The position numbers were made by a program, and so were the translations under genes. A DNA stretch of 64,000 nucleotides from Sva-07 sp942492715 (lineage in GTDB: Bacteria; Actinomycetota; Acidimicrobiia; Acidimicrobiales; Ilumatobacteraceae). Under the pieces are notes generated by a model. The model did not search any database. It was given only the letters and a program-made list of their open reading frames with translations, and had not been told where the DNA came from. Shown piece by piece: positions 9,533 through 17,252 of this stretch (positions within the stretch are counted from its first letter, which is position 1; each line of letters begins with the position of its first letter). The stretch covers positions 310,001 through 374,000 of the forward strand of contig CALOFW010000027.1 of NCBI GenBank assembly GCA_942492715.1. The letters are read 5' to 3'.

Positions 9533-10855
9533 GTGATTTCCAGCTTGATGAACATCTTCAAGGTCCACGACCTTCGAAACAAACTCCTGTTCGTCATCAT
9601 CATGGTCGCGGTCTACCGATTCGGTGTCGCCATCCGGGTGCCCGGCGTCGACCCGATCGCCATCGAGCAGTTGCGCGAGTCGGCAGGCCAGCAGGGCGCG
9701 CTCGGCTTCCTCAACCTGTTCTCCGGCGGGGCGTTCGAGAGCTTCTCGATCTTCGCGCTCGGCATCATGCCGTACATCACGGCCAGCATCATCATGCAGG
9801 TCCTCGGCGTGGTGATCCCGAAGCTGGAGGAACTCCAGAACGAGGGTGCGGTCGGCCAGCGCAAGATCACGCAGTACACCCGCTACCTCACGATCGGGCT
9901 CGCGACGCTGCAGGCCACCGGTCTCGTGTTCATCTTCGGCACCGGCCGAGGCACAGCGTTCTTCTCCGCCGCCAGTGCGGCGCCGACCGTGCCGCTGTTG
10001 CCCGACGGCGTCTGGCCGCGGGGCTACCTGATCATCCCGACGCTCGTCGCCGGCACCGCGGTGTTGATGTGGATGGCCGAGATGATCTCCCAGCGCGGCA
10101 TCGGCAACGGCATGTCGATGATCATCTTCGCGTCGGTCGTGTCGTCGCTGCCCGGTGGCTTCTGGAGCATCCTGCAGCTCAACGGCACCTTCTGGTTCGT
10201 GGCGATGGTCGCACTCACACTGTTCATCATCGTCGCGGTCGTGTACGTCGAGCTCGGGCAACGGAGAATTCCGGTGCAGTTCGCCAAACGTGTGGTCGGC
10301 CGCCGCATGATGGGCGGCCAGAACACCTACATCCCGTTGAAGGTCAACCAATCCGGCGTGATCCCGATCATCTTCGCCAGCTCGATCCTGCTCCTGCCGG
10401 TGATCATGACCCAGTTCCTCGGCTCGGGTGAGGGCTGGCGGGGTGACATCGCCAGCTTCGTCGACCGGTACATCGTCAACCCGCAGAACTTCGTCTACAT
10501 CACGATCTTCGCGTTGTTGATCATCGCATTCGCCTACTTCTACAACTCGATCGCCTTCGATCCCGTTCGTCAGGCCGATCAGCTGCGCCGCCAGGGTGGC
10601 TTCATCCCGGGTGTTCGTCCCGGTCCGCAGACCGAGCGGTACCTCGCCAAGGCGGTCAACCGCATCACGCTGCCCGGTGCGGTCTTCATCGCGATCGTCG
10701 CGATCCTCCCGTACATCCTGTTGATCATCGCCGGCATCAGCACCTTCGGCTTCGCCGGCACCAGCGTGCTGATCTCGGTGGGTGTGGCGCTCGAGCTGAT
10801 GCGCCAGATCGACAGCCAGCTGACGCTGCGCAACTACGAGGGCTTCCTCAAGTAG
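9533..10855 (+). CDS. secY: Protein translocase subunit SecY
   Basis: Channel subunit of the Sec translocase (440 aa, normal length) with about ten hydrophobic membrane segments. Recognisable features are the N-terminal YRFGVAIRVPGVDP, the GIMPYITASIIMQ plug/TM2 region, GIGNGMSMIIF, and GGFIPGVRPG with the conserved cytosolic arginine-containing loop. GTG start at 9533 follows a GAAGAAGGA Shine-Dalgarno sequence. It is the last spc gene and is followed after seven bases by adk. Confidence 0.97.
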   Translation: MISSLMNIFKVHDLRNKLLFVIIMVAVYRFGVAIRVPGVDPIAIEQLRESAGQQGALGFLNLFSGGAFESFSIFALGIMPYITASIIMQVLGVVIPKLEELQNEGAVGQRKITQYTRYLTIGLATLQATGLVFIFGTGRGTAFFSAASAAPTVPLLPDGVWPRGYLIIPTLVAGTAVLMWMAEMISQRGIGNGMSMIIFASVVSSLPGGFWSILQLNGTFWFVAMVALTLFIIVAVVYVELGQRRIPVQFAKRVVGRRMMGGQNTYIPLKVNQSGVIPIIFASSILLLPVIMTQFLGSGEGWRGDIASFVDRYIVNPQNFVYITIFALLIIAFAYFYNSIAFDPVRQADQLRRQGGFIPGVRPGPQTERYLAKAVNRITLPGAVFIAIVAILPYILLIIAGISTFGFAGTSVLISVGVALELMRQIDSQLTLRNYEGFLK

Positions 10856-10862
10856 GTCGCTC

Positions 10863-11522
10863 GTGATCCCCGGCGCCCGCCTCATCATTCTCGGGCGACA
10901 GGGTGCCGGCAAGGGCACGCAGTGCGTGCGACTGTCCCGGCACTTCGTCGTTCCGCACATCTCGACCGGAGACATGCTGCGCGCTGCCGTTCGTGAGGGC
11001 ACCGAACTGGGGTTGATGGCCAAGCAGGTGATGGACGCCGGCGGACTCGTCGGCGACGACATCATGATCGGTCTCGTCCGGCATCGACTGTCGGCGACCG
11101 ACGCGTCGACCCGCGGGTACATCCTCGACGGATTCCCTCGCACGATCGAACAGGCCGACGCGCTCGACGACATCGCCGGCAATCGTCCGATCGATGTGGT
11201 GCTCGACCTGAACGTGCCACGCGAGATCGTCCTCCAACGCATCTCGGCTCGGCGTGTGTGCCGTGACTGCGGCACCAACTACACGGCCACCGGCAACGAC
11301 CCTGATCCGTGGATCTGCGATGTGTGCGGTGGTGACGTCGAGCAGCGTGCCGACGACACGCCCGAGTCGGTCAACCGTCGGCTCGACCTGTACGAGGAGC
11401 AGACGTTCCCGCTGATCAAGCACTACGGCGACCAGAACCGTCTCGTGGTCGTCAACGGCATCGGCCATCCTGACGACGTGTTCGTCCGGCTCGTCAAGGC
11501 CGTCGACTCCAACCGGAACTGA
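10863..11522 (+). CDS. adk: Adenylate kinase
   Basis: Interconverts ATP + AMP and 2 ADP (219 aa). Walker A GRQGAGKGTQ lies near residue 10, the AMP-binding HISTGDMLRAAVREGTELG follows, and FPRTIEQA is intact. The LID domain carries two CxxC pairs (CRDC near 138, CDVC near 156), so it is the long, zinc-binding form. GTG start at 10863. secY-adk is a classic pair, but map does not follow here. Confidence 0.96.
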   Translation: MIPGARLIILGRQGAGKGTQCVRLSRHFVVPHISTGDMLRAAVREGTELGLMAKQVMDAGGLVGDDIMIGLVRHRLSATDASTRGYILDGFPRTIEQADALDDIAGNRPIDVVLDLNVPREIVLQRISARRVCRDCGTNYTATGNDPDPWICDVCGGDVEQRADDTPESVNRRLDLYEEQTFPLIKHYGDQNRLVVVNGIGHPDDVFVRLVKAVDSNRN

Positions 11523-11528
11523 TCGACG

Positions 11529-11548
11529 GGCGCCGCTCCGGTGGCGCC
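11529..11548 (+). terminator. Hairpin after adk
   Basis: Eight-bp stem with one G-U pair (GGCGCCGC / GTGGCGCC) and a TCCG loop, six bases past the adk stop. There is no T-run, so it may only slow or partly terminate transcription leaving the spc operon. Confidence 0.4.
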
Positions 11549-11578
11549 TGGAGGTGTGACGGGGGTCATACTCGCGAC

Positions 11579-12211
11579 ATGGTCGATGCGGCACAGGCAG
11601 GGACACGACGGCGCGGGCGGCCGCCGGCGACCGATTCGGCCGACACCCGGCGCGCGATCTTCGACAACGCACGCCAGCTCTTCGCCGAGCGAGGGTACGG
11701 CGCCGTCACCAACAAGGACGTGGCGGCCGCCGCCGGGATCACCACGGGGGCCCTCTACCACTACGTCGATTCCAAGCTCGATCTGTACCTCGCAGTGCAT
11801 CGCGACATGCAGCGTCGCGTGTACGGCCGATTCGTCGAGGCCGTCGAGTCGTGTGGTTCGTTCCTGGGCCAACTCGACGGGGTGCTCGAAGCCGCGCACG
11901 CGCTGGACGTCGAGGACCCGTCGCTCGCATTGTTCGTCGGCACCGTACGCACCGACATGCGGCGCTTCCCGGAGATCGCCGACCGGCTCGAGAAGAGCGT
12001 GGCTGCCCGCGATGAGTTCTTCGTGTCGATCGTCGACGTCGGGGTCGCTTCCGGAGAGATCCGACCGGAGGACCGGGAGATGGTCGTCGAGCTCATCCGA
12101 GTGCTGTTGATCGGGCTCACCGAGGGCGGGGCGGAGACCACCGATCGTCACCGGCTGGCGATCGACTCGATCAGGGCCCTCCTGCGCGGCGACCTGATCG
12201 CCGAGGCCTGA
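11579..12211 (+). CDS. TetR/AcrR family transcriptional regulator
   Basis: A 210-aa one-component regulator. Residues about 20-65 form the TetR helix-turn-helix: RRAIFDNARQLFAERGYG then NKDVAAAAGITTGALYHYVD. The C-terminal ligand domain is not assignable to a known effector. The start ATG is six bases after a CATACT -10-like box, suggesting a leaderless message. The gene ends four bases from the convergent transporter gene 12216-12857, which is a possible but unproven target. Confidence 0.85.
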   Translation: MVDAAQAGTRRRGRPPATDSADTRRAIFDNARQLFAERGYGAVTNKDVAAAAGITTGALYHYVDSKLDLYLAVHRDMQRRVYGRFVEAVESCGSFLGQLDGVLEAAHALDVEDPSLALFVGTVRTDMRRFPEIADRLEKSVAARDEFFVSIVDVGVASGEIRPEDREMVVELIRVLLIGLTEGGAETTDRHRLAIDSIRALLRGDLIAEA

Positions 12212-12215
12212 CGCG

Positions 12216-12857
12216 TCAGAACCATCCGGCGAGCATCGCAAGGCCGAACGCGGCGAACAGCACAGCGGAGGCGACGTCGACCGCGCGTGTCGAGATGCGG
12301 TGACCGACCGAGCGGCCGGCGACGGCGCCGACCATGCCGCTGGCGGCCGCTCCCACGGTCGCTCCCGCCCAGACGCCGATCCCGACGCCGAGACTCGCCG
12401 ACTGTGATGCGAGCGTCGCCGTGGTGATCTGGGTCTTGTCGCCCATCTCGGCCACGGCGATCGCCAGGCCGATCGAGCCGACGACCCGCACCACCGACTC
12501 GCGATCCAGCGTTGCCGGAGCGGTGCCACCGACGCCGGTGGCGAGTTCGACGCCGTCGAGGGCTGCCACAGCCGGGTGATCGAGCAGCGCGCGCCGAGCT
12601 GCCAGCGCAGCGAACCCGAGAAAGATGATCCCGCTGATGATCTCGACCGGACGCTCCGGCAGGGCCGCGCCGAGGAACCCCCCGACGGCCACCGCCAGCA
12701 GGTTGGCGATGCCGTAGCCGACCACGAGCCCGCCGGCGACCCACCGAAGCGGGTGCTGCGCTCCGAAGCCGAGCGCCAGCAGCTGGGTCTTGTCGCCGAG
12801 CTCTGCGACGAACACCACCCCGAACGCGGCGACCAGCGCGCCGACGATGTCGACCAT
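12216..12857 (-). CDS. TMEM165/UPF0016 (GDT1) family cation transporter
   Basis: A 213-aa membrane protein made of two homologous halves. Each half starts with the family's ion-binding motif: ELGDKT near residue 19 and EMGDKT near residue 137. Six hydrophobic helices are visible. Bacterial and eukaryotic relatives move Mn2+ (and Ca2+) in exchange for protons, so manganese export is the likely role. It is convergent with the TetR gene. I found no clear yybP-ykoY manganese riboswitch in the 200 bases upstream of its start. Confidence 0.85.
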   Translation of the reverse strand: MVDIVGALVAAFGVVFVAELGDKTQLLALGFGAQHPLRWVAGGLVVGYGIANLLAVAVGGFLGAALPERPVEIISGIIFLGFAALAARRALLDHPAVAALDGVELATGVGGTAPATLDRESVVRVVGSIGLAIAVAEMGDKTQITTATLASQSASLGVGIGVWAGATVGAAASGMVGAVAGRSVGHRISTRAVDVASAVLFAAFGLAMLAGWF

Positions 12858-13055
12858 TCGCGTCGATCAGCCCGCGACGCGGTGACGCTGGAGACGACCG
12901 GGGCGGGCGCCGGTCCTGTCGCGGTCGTGCGCGCCGAAGAGCTCGCCCATCACGTGTGCGTTGCATTCTGCGTGACCCGCTCCACCCGGAATGCATCGCA
13001 AACGGGAATGGTGGACGCATAGCACACGCCACGAGAATTCCGGCGGATCGCGCCA
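12858..13055. other. Intergenic region between UPF0016 gene and infA promoter
   Basis: No convincing gene. An imperfectly spaced inverted repeat GCATTC ... GAATGC (about 12962-12995) stands between the divergent transcription units and could be an operator. Short minus-strand frames are present but have no family features. Confidence 0.4.
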
Positions 13056-13084
13056 TTGGATCTGCGAAATCACGCCGCTAGCAT
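13056..13084 (+). promoter_or_regulatory. Promoter of the infA-rpmJ-rpsM-rpoA operon
   Basis: TTGGAT (13056-13061), 17-base spacer, TAGCAT (13079-13084). The start of transcription would be near 13091, giving a leader of about 150 bases before infA. The same -35 and spacing occur in front of rplM. Confidence 0.65.
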
Positions 13085-13240
13085 GACACGCCGGTCTGTT
13101 CGCGGACCGCGGAACATCATGGTGGCGCAAGTCGCCAGGGTGGCCGAGAAGTGCCAGTTCGTCAACCCCGAGCTCGTCAGCGTGTGCTGTCGTGCCCGGC
13201 ACCGCCCCGCCAGACCCCGAGAACGAGTGAGGAGAAGCCC

Positions 13241-13465
13241 CTGCCGAAGCCAAAGGAAGACGCGATCGTGCTGGAAGGCAAGATCCTCGAATCACTTCCG
13301 AACGCCATGTTCAAGGTCGCGCTCGACAACGGCCACGAAGTCCTGGCGCACATCTCCGGCAAGATGCGGATGCACTACATCCGCATCCTTCCCGGCGACA
13401 AGGTGCAGGTGGAACTCACCCCCTACGACCTCACCCGAGGTCGCATCACGTACAGATACAAATGA
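13241..13465 (+). CDS. infA: Translation initiation factor IF-1, apparent CTG start
   Basis: IF-1 blocks the A site during initiation. The protein from 13241 is 74 aa and aligns end to end with the family: LEGKILESLPNAMFKV, AHISGKMRMHYIRILPGDKV, YDLTRGRITYRYK. No ATG, GTG or TTG stands at the expected place. A CTG at 13241 is six bases after GAGGAG (13229-13234), the only good ribosome binding site. The upstream in-frame GTGs (13184, 13151) would add 19 or 30 residues unlike IF-1 and have no good Shine-Dalgarno sequence. A non-AUG start on a translation initiation factor recalls the AUU start of E. coli infC. Confidence 0.9.
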   Translation: MPKPKEDAIVLEGKILESLPNAMFKVALDNGHEVLAHISGKMRMHYIRILPGDKVQVELTPYDLTRGRITYRYK

Positions 13466-13484
13466 GCACGAGTAGAGAGCAGCC

Positions 13485-13598
13485 ATGAAAGTACGACCCA
13501 GCGTCAAGCCGATGTGCGACAACTGCAAGGTGATCCGTCGCCATCGCCGCATCATGGTCATCTGCACCAACCCGCGCCACAAGCAGCGTCAGGGCTGA
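13485..13598 (+). CDS. rpmJ: 50S ribosomal protein L36, zinc-binding form
   Basis: A 37-aa protein beginning MKVRPSVKPMCDNCKVIRR and ending HKQRQG, the canonical L36. The zinc ligands C11, C14, C27 and H32 are all present. It lies between infA and rpsM as in most bacteria. Confidence 0.97.
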   Translation: MKVRPSVKPMCDNCKVIRRHRRIMVICTNPRHKQRQG

Positions 13599-13611
13599 CA
13601 GGAGTAATCAC

Positions 13612-13992
13612 ATGGCACGTATCGCCGGCGTCGACATCCCCCGCGAGAAGCGGTTGGAGATCTCGCTCACCTACATCTTCGGAATCGGTCTCCCCACGTC
13701 GCAGAAGATCTGCGCGGACCTCGAGCTCGATCCGGACACCAAGGTCTCGAACCTGACCGAGGACGAGGTCAACCGGATCCGTACCTACATCGATCAGAAC
13801 CTGAAGATCGAGGGTGACCTGCGCCGCGACGTGCAGGCCGACATCAAGCGCAAGATCGAGATCGGTTGCCTGCAGGGCGTCCGTCACCGCAAGGGCCTGC
13901 CGGTACGCGGCCAGCGCACCCACACCAACGCCCGTACCCGCAAGGGCCCGAAGCGCACGGTGGCCAACAAGAAGAAGGCAGTGAGGAAGTAA
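13612..13992 (+). CDS. rpsM: 30S ribosomal protein S13
   Basis: S13 (126 aa) in the small-subunit head contacts tRNA and L5. MARIAGVDIPREKR, YIFGIG, and the basic C-terminal GLPVRGQRTHTNARTRKGP are diagnostic. An AGGAGTAA Shine-Dalgarno precedes the ATG. The stop overlaps rpsK by one base (TAATG). Confidence 0.97.
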   Translation: MARIAGVDIPREKRLEISLTYIFGIGLPTSQKICADLELDPDTKVSNLTEDEVNRIRTYIDQNLKIEGDLRRDVQADIKRKIEIGCLQGVRHRKGLPVRGQRTHTNARTRKGPKRTVANKKKAVRK

Positions 13993-14387
13993 TGGCAAAG
14001 CCGACCGCGAGCCGCCGTCCGCGCAAGCGCGACCGCAAGAACGTCAGCACGGGCATCGTGCACATCAAGAGCTCGTTCAACAACACGATCGTCTCGATCA
14101 CCGACACCGAGGGCAACGTCATCGCCTGGGCGTCGTCGGGTGGCGTCGGCTTCAAGGGCAGCCGCAAGAGCACCCCGTACGCGGCCCAGCAGGCCGCCGA
14201 GAAGGCCGGCAAGGCCGCCATCGAGCACGGCATGCGCCGCGCCGAGGTGCAGGTCAAGGGCCCGGGTTCGGGCCGCGACACCGCCGTCCGCTCGATCCAG
14301 CAGACGGGCATCGAGGTCACCTCGATCAAGGACGTCACACCGGTTCCCCACAACGGATGCCGCCAACCCAAGCGTCGGCGCGGCTGA
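13992..14387 (+). CDS. rpsK: 30S ribosomal protein S11
   Basis: S11 (131 aa) forms part of the platform at the mRNA exit. HIKSSFNNTIVSITDTEGN, ASSGGVGFKGSRKSTPYAAQ and the C-terminal DVTPVPHNGCRQPKRRRG are typical. ATG 13992 overlaps the rpsM stop by one base. Confidence 0.97.
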   Translation: MAKPTASRRPRKRDRKNVSTGIVHIKSSFNNTIVSITDTEGNVIAWASSGGVGFKGSRKSTPYAAQQAAEKAGKAAIEHGMRRAEVQVKGPGSGRDTAVRSIQQTGIEVTSIKDVTPVPHNGCRQPKRRRG

Positions 14388-14401
14388 GGAGCAACTGAAT
14401 C

Positions 14402-15019
14402 ATGGCTCGTTACACCGGACCCAAGGTGCGCATCTCGCGCCGCCTGTCGGTCAACATCTTCGAGAACGAGAAGGGCCGTCAGGCGCTCGAGCGCCGTCCC
14501 TTCCCCCCCGGCCAGCACGGCCGCACCCGTCGTCGCAACGCCGGCAGCGAGTACCTGGCCCAGATGCAGGAGAAGCAGAAGGCGAAGTACATCTACGGAG
14601 TGCTCGAGAAGCAGTTCCACAAGACCTACGTCGAGGCCCAGCGCATGCAGGGCCCGACCGGTGAGATCCTGCTCCGTCTCCTCGAGCAGCGTCTCGACAA
14701 CGTGGTCTACCGCGCCGGGTGGGCCTCCAGCCGGCCGCAGGCCCGTCAGTTCGTGAACCACGGCCTGATCCTCGTCGACGGCAAGCGCGTCGACATCGCC
14801 AGCTTCCGCTGCAAGCAGGGCCACGTCATCTCGCTGTCGCCGAAGGCGCAGAAGATGATCGTGATCCAGCACAACATCGACACGCTCGACCGTTCGCTCG
14901 TCGGATGGCTCGAAGCGAGCGACGGCGGCAAGGCCGTGACGGTCCGCAGCCTCCCCGAGCGCGAGCACATCGACGTGCCCGTTCGCGAGTCGCTCATCGT
15001 CGAGCTCTACTCCAAGTGA
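14402..15019 (+). CDS. rpsD: 30S ribosomal protein S4
   Basis: S4 (205 aa) is a primary 16S rRNA binder and assembly nucleator. The N-terminal ARYTGPKVRISRRL, PFPPGQHGRTRRR, and S4 RNA-binding domain (LEQRLDNVVYRAGWASSRPQ) are intact. The zinc-binding cysteines found in some S4 proteins are absent, so this is the zinc-free type. Confidence 0.97.
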   Translation: MARYTGPKVRISRRLSVNIFENEKGRQALERRPFPPGQHGRTRRRNAGSEYLAQMQEKQKAKYIYGVLEKQFHKTYVEAQRMQGPTGEILLRLLEQRLDNVVYRAGWASSRPQARQFVNHGLILVDGKRVDIASFRCKQGHVISLSPKAQKMIVIQHNIDTLDRSLVGWLEASDGGKAVTVRSLPEREHIDVPVRESLIVELYSK

Positions 15020-15085
15020 TCCGTCGCTTCACGTCCGTCGCAATCTCGTTTCGAATCCCCTGTCGTTGAAAGGTCCCTGGCACCA

Positions 15086-16018
15086 ATGCTCGTCATGCAG
15101 CGCCCCACCATCGAAGCTCTCGGTGAGGAGTCCGAACATCGCCAGCGTTTCGCCGTCGGCCCGCTCGAGCCCGGCTTCGGCCACACGCTCGGCAACTCGC
15201 TTCGCCGTACTCTCCTGTCGTCGATCCCCGGCGCAGCGATCACGACGGCCCGGTTCGACGACTCGCTCCACGAGTTCGACACGATCGCCGGTGTGTCCGA
15301 GGACGTCACCGACATCATCTTGAACCTGAAGGACATCGTCGTCACCTCGGTGTCCGAGGAGCCGGTCACGATGCGCCTCGACGCTCGCGGCGCCGGCATC
15401 GTCACCGCCGGCGACATCGAGAGCCCGGCCGACGTCGAGGTCCTCAACAAGGACCTCCACATCGCCACGCTCAACTCCAAGGGCCGCCTTGCGATCGACC
15501 TCACCGTCGAGCAGGGTCGCGGTTACCTGTCGAGCAATCGTGAGGACGACAACCGGGTGATCGGTGTCATCCCGATCGACGCGATCTTCAGCCCGGTCCG
15601 CCGGGTGTCGTTCCAGGTCGAGCCGACCCGTGTCGAGCAGTCGACCAACTACGACCGCCTCGTGATCGAGATCGAGACCGACGGTTCGATCACGCCGTCG
15701 GAAGCCCTCGCCTCGGCGGGCGCAACCTTGCGTTCGCTCGTCGAACTCGTCGCCAGCATGTCCGACGAACCGCAGGGCCTCGAGCTCGGCGAACTCGTCG
15801 ACGCCACGGTCAGCTCGCCCGATCTCGACCTCCCGATCGAGGATCTCGACCTGTCGGAGCGCCCCAACAACTGCCTCAAGCGGGCCCAGGTCAACACGGT
15901 CGGCGAGCTGCTGACCAAGACCGAGGACGACCTGCTGAACATCACCAACTTCGGCCAGAAGAGCCTCGACGAAGTGAAGGCCAAGCTCGACGAGCGCGGC
16001 CTGACGCTGCGCGGCTGA
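15086..16018 (+). CDS. rpoA: DNA-directed RNA polymerase subunit alpha
   Basis: Alpha subunit (310 aa). The N-terminal assembly domain (about 1-230) has EPGFGHTLGNSLRRTLLSS and SPVRRVSFQVEPTRV. After an acidic linker, the C-terminal domain (about 248-310) has NCLKRAQVNTVGELL and LDEVKAKLDERGL, which contact promoter UP elements and activators. ATG 15086 or 15095 may be used. The rpsD-rpoA-rplQ order is standard. Confidence 0.97.
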   Translation: MLVMQRPTIEALGEESEHRQRFAVGPLEPGFGHTLGNSLRRTLLSSIPGAAITTARFDDSLHEFDTIAGVSEDVTDIILNLKDIVVTSVSEEPVTMRLDARGAGIVTAGDIESPADVEVLNKDLHIATLNSKGRLAIDLTVEQGRGYLSSNREDDNRVIGVIPIDAIFSPVRRVSFQVEPTRVEQSTNYDRLVIEIETDGSITPSEALASAGATLRSLVELVASMSDEPQGLELGELVDATVSSPDLDLPIEDLDLSERPNNCLKRAQVNTVGELLTKTEDDLLNITNFGQKSLDEVKAKLDERGLTLRG

Positions 16019-16051
16019 CCGAACGCACGGACACGAAAGACGGACTGAACA

Positions 16052-16420
16052 ATGCCCACGCCACGCCGCTCCCGCCGCTTCGGCAGCTCCGCTGCCCACC
16101 AGCGACTCATGATGGCCAACCTCGCCGCGTCGCTGTTCGCTGCCGAGGCCATCACCACGTCGGAGGCCAAGGCCAAGCACCTGCGTCCCATCGCCGAGAA
16201 GCTGATCACCAAGGCCAAGAAGGCCCAGGAGGAGGGACCGATGCAGGTCCACCGGATCCGTCAGATCCAGGCGTTCCTCGGCGATCAGGAGATGACCTAC
16301 AAGCTCGTGCACGACGTGGCCCCTCGCTACGCCGAGCGCAACGGCGGCTACACCCGGATCCTGAAGATGGGTCCCCGCGCCGGCGACAACGCCCAGATGG
16401 CGCGCATCGAACTCGTCTGA
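16052..16420 (+). CDS. rplQ: 50S ribosomal protein L17
   Basis: L17 (122 aa) lies near the tunnel exit. RRFGSSAAHQRLMMANLAAS and TTSEAKAKHLRPIAEKLIT are the conserved N-terminal core; the C-terminal GGYTRILKMGPRAGDNAQMA is typical. Confidence 0.97.
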   Translation: MPTPRRSRRFGSSAAHQRLMMANLAASLFAAEAITTSEAKAKHLRPIAEKLITKAKKAQEEGPMQVHRIRQIQAFLGDQEMTYKLVHDVAPRYAERNGGYTRILKMGPRAGDNAQMARIELV

Positions 16421-16436
16421 GCCGACATCTGCGGTC

Positions 16437-17252
16437 GTGGGTGACACGAACCACGTCCGCAACGTCCGAGTGACGTTGGCGTACGACGGCACCGACTTCC
16501 GCGGCTTCGCCGAGAGCGACGGAGTCCGGACCGTGATGGGGGAGCTTCGCCGAGCGGTGGAGACCGTCACGAGGGGCCCGGTCGAGCTGACCGGCGCCGG
16601 CCGTACCGATGCGGGGGTCCATGCCTGGGGCCAGGTGGTCACCGGGATGCTTCCCGCCGACACCGACCTTCGGCGGTTGAGTCGCAGCGTCAACGCCCTC
16701 TGTGGACCCGACATCTCGGTGCGAAGGGCCGAGTGGGTCGACGATCACTTCTCCGCCCGCTTCTCGGCGACGGCTCGCACGTATCACTACGACGTGTGGA
16801 ACGACCCGTCGCCGCACCCGCTGCTCGCTCGCACGACGTGGCACGTCCCGATCGAGCTCGATGTCGACGCGATGAACTCCGGCGCCGAACTGCTGCTGGG
16901 CGAACACGACTTCTCGTCGTTCTGCCGTCGACCGAAGCCGGCGGCCGGTCACGACGAGCCGAGCCTGGTGCGTCGGCTCCATGTGGCCCGCTGGTCTGGG
17001 CACGACAGCGCGGAATGGGGCGCATCGCTCGCTGGTCTGCTCCGCTTCGAGATCACGGGCACGTCGTTCTGCCATCAGATGGTCCGCAGCATCGTCGGCA
17101 CGCTCGTCGACATCGGCCAGGGTCGTCGCACACCCGATTCGGTGTCGGTCACGTTGGCTGCGCTCGACCGCAACGCAGCGGGGCAGGTCGCACCGCCCAC
17201 GGGCTTGGTGCTGTTCTCCGTCGACTACAGCGGTGAGCGCTGGGATGCCTGA
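16437..17252 (+). CDS. truA: tRNA pseudouridine(38-40) synthase TruA
   Basis: Forms pseudouridine at positions 38-40 of tRNA anticodon arms. 271 aa from GTG 16437. VTLAYDGTDFRGFAE at the start and GRTDAGVHAWGQV with the catalytic aspartate are intact; FCHQMVRSIVGTLVDIGQGR is the C-terminal family motif. It closes the rpoA operon, a common actinobacterial arrangement. Its last 28 bases overlap the convergent GGDEF/EAL gene. Confidence 0.95.
   Translation: MGDTNHVRNVRVTLAYDGTDFRGFAESDGVRTVMGELRRAVETVTRGPVELTGAGRTDAGVHAWGQVVTGMLPADTDLRRLSRSVNALCGPDISVRRAEWVDDHFSARFSATARTYHYDVWNDPSPHPLLARTTWHVPIELDVDAMNSGAELLLGEHDFSSFCRRPKPAAGHDEPSLVRRLHVARWSGHDSAEWGASLAGLLRFEITGTSFCHQMVRSIVGTLVDIGQGRRTPDSVSVTLAALDRNAAGQVAPPTGLVLFSVDYSGERWDA

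Noticed and set aside
12858..13050. A yybP-ykoY manganese riboswitch before the TMEM165/UPF0016 gene
   Set aside because: Looked for because this family is often under that riboswitch, but the conserved loop sequences could not be found.
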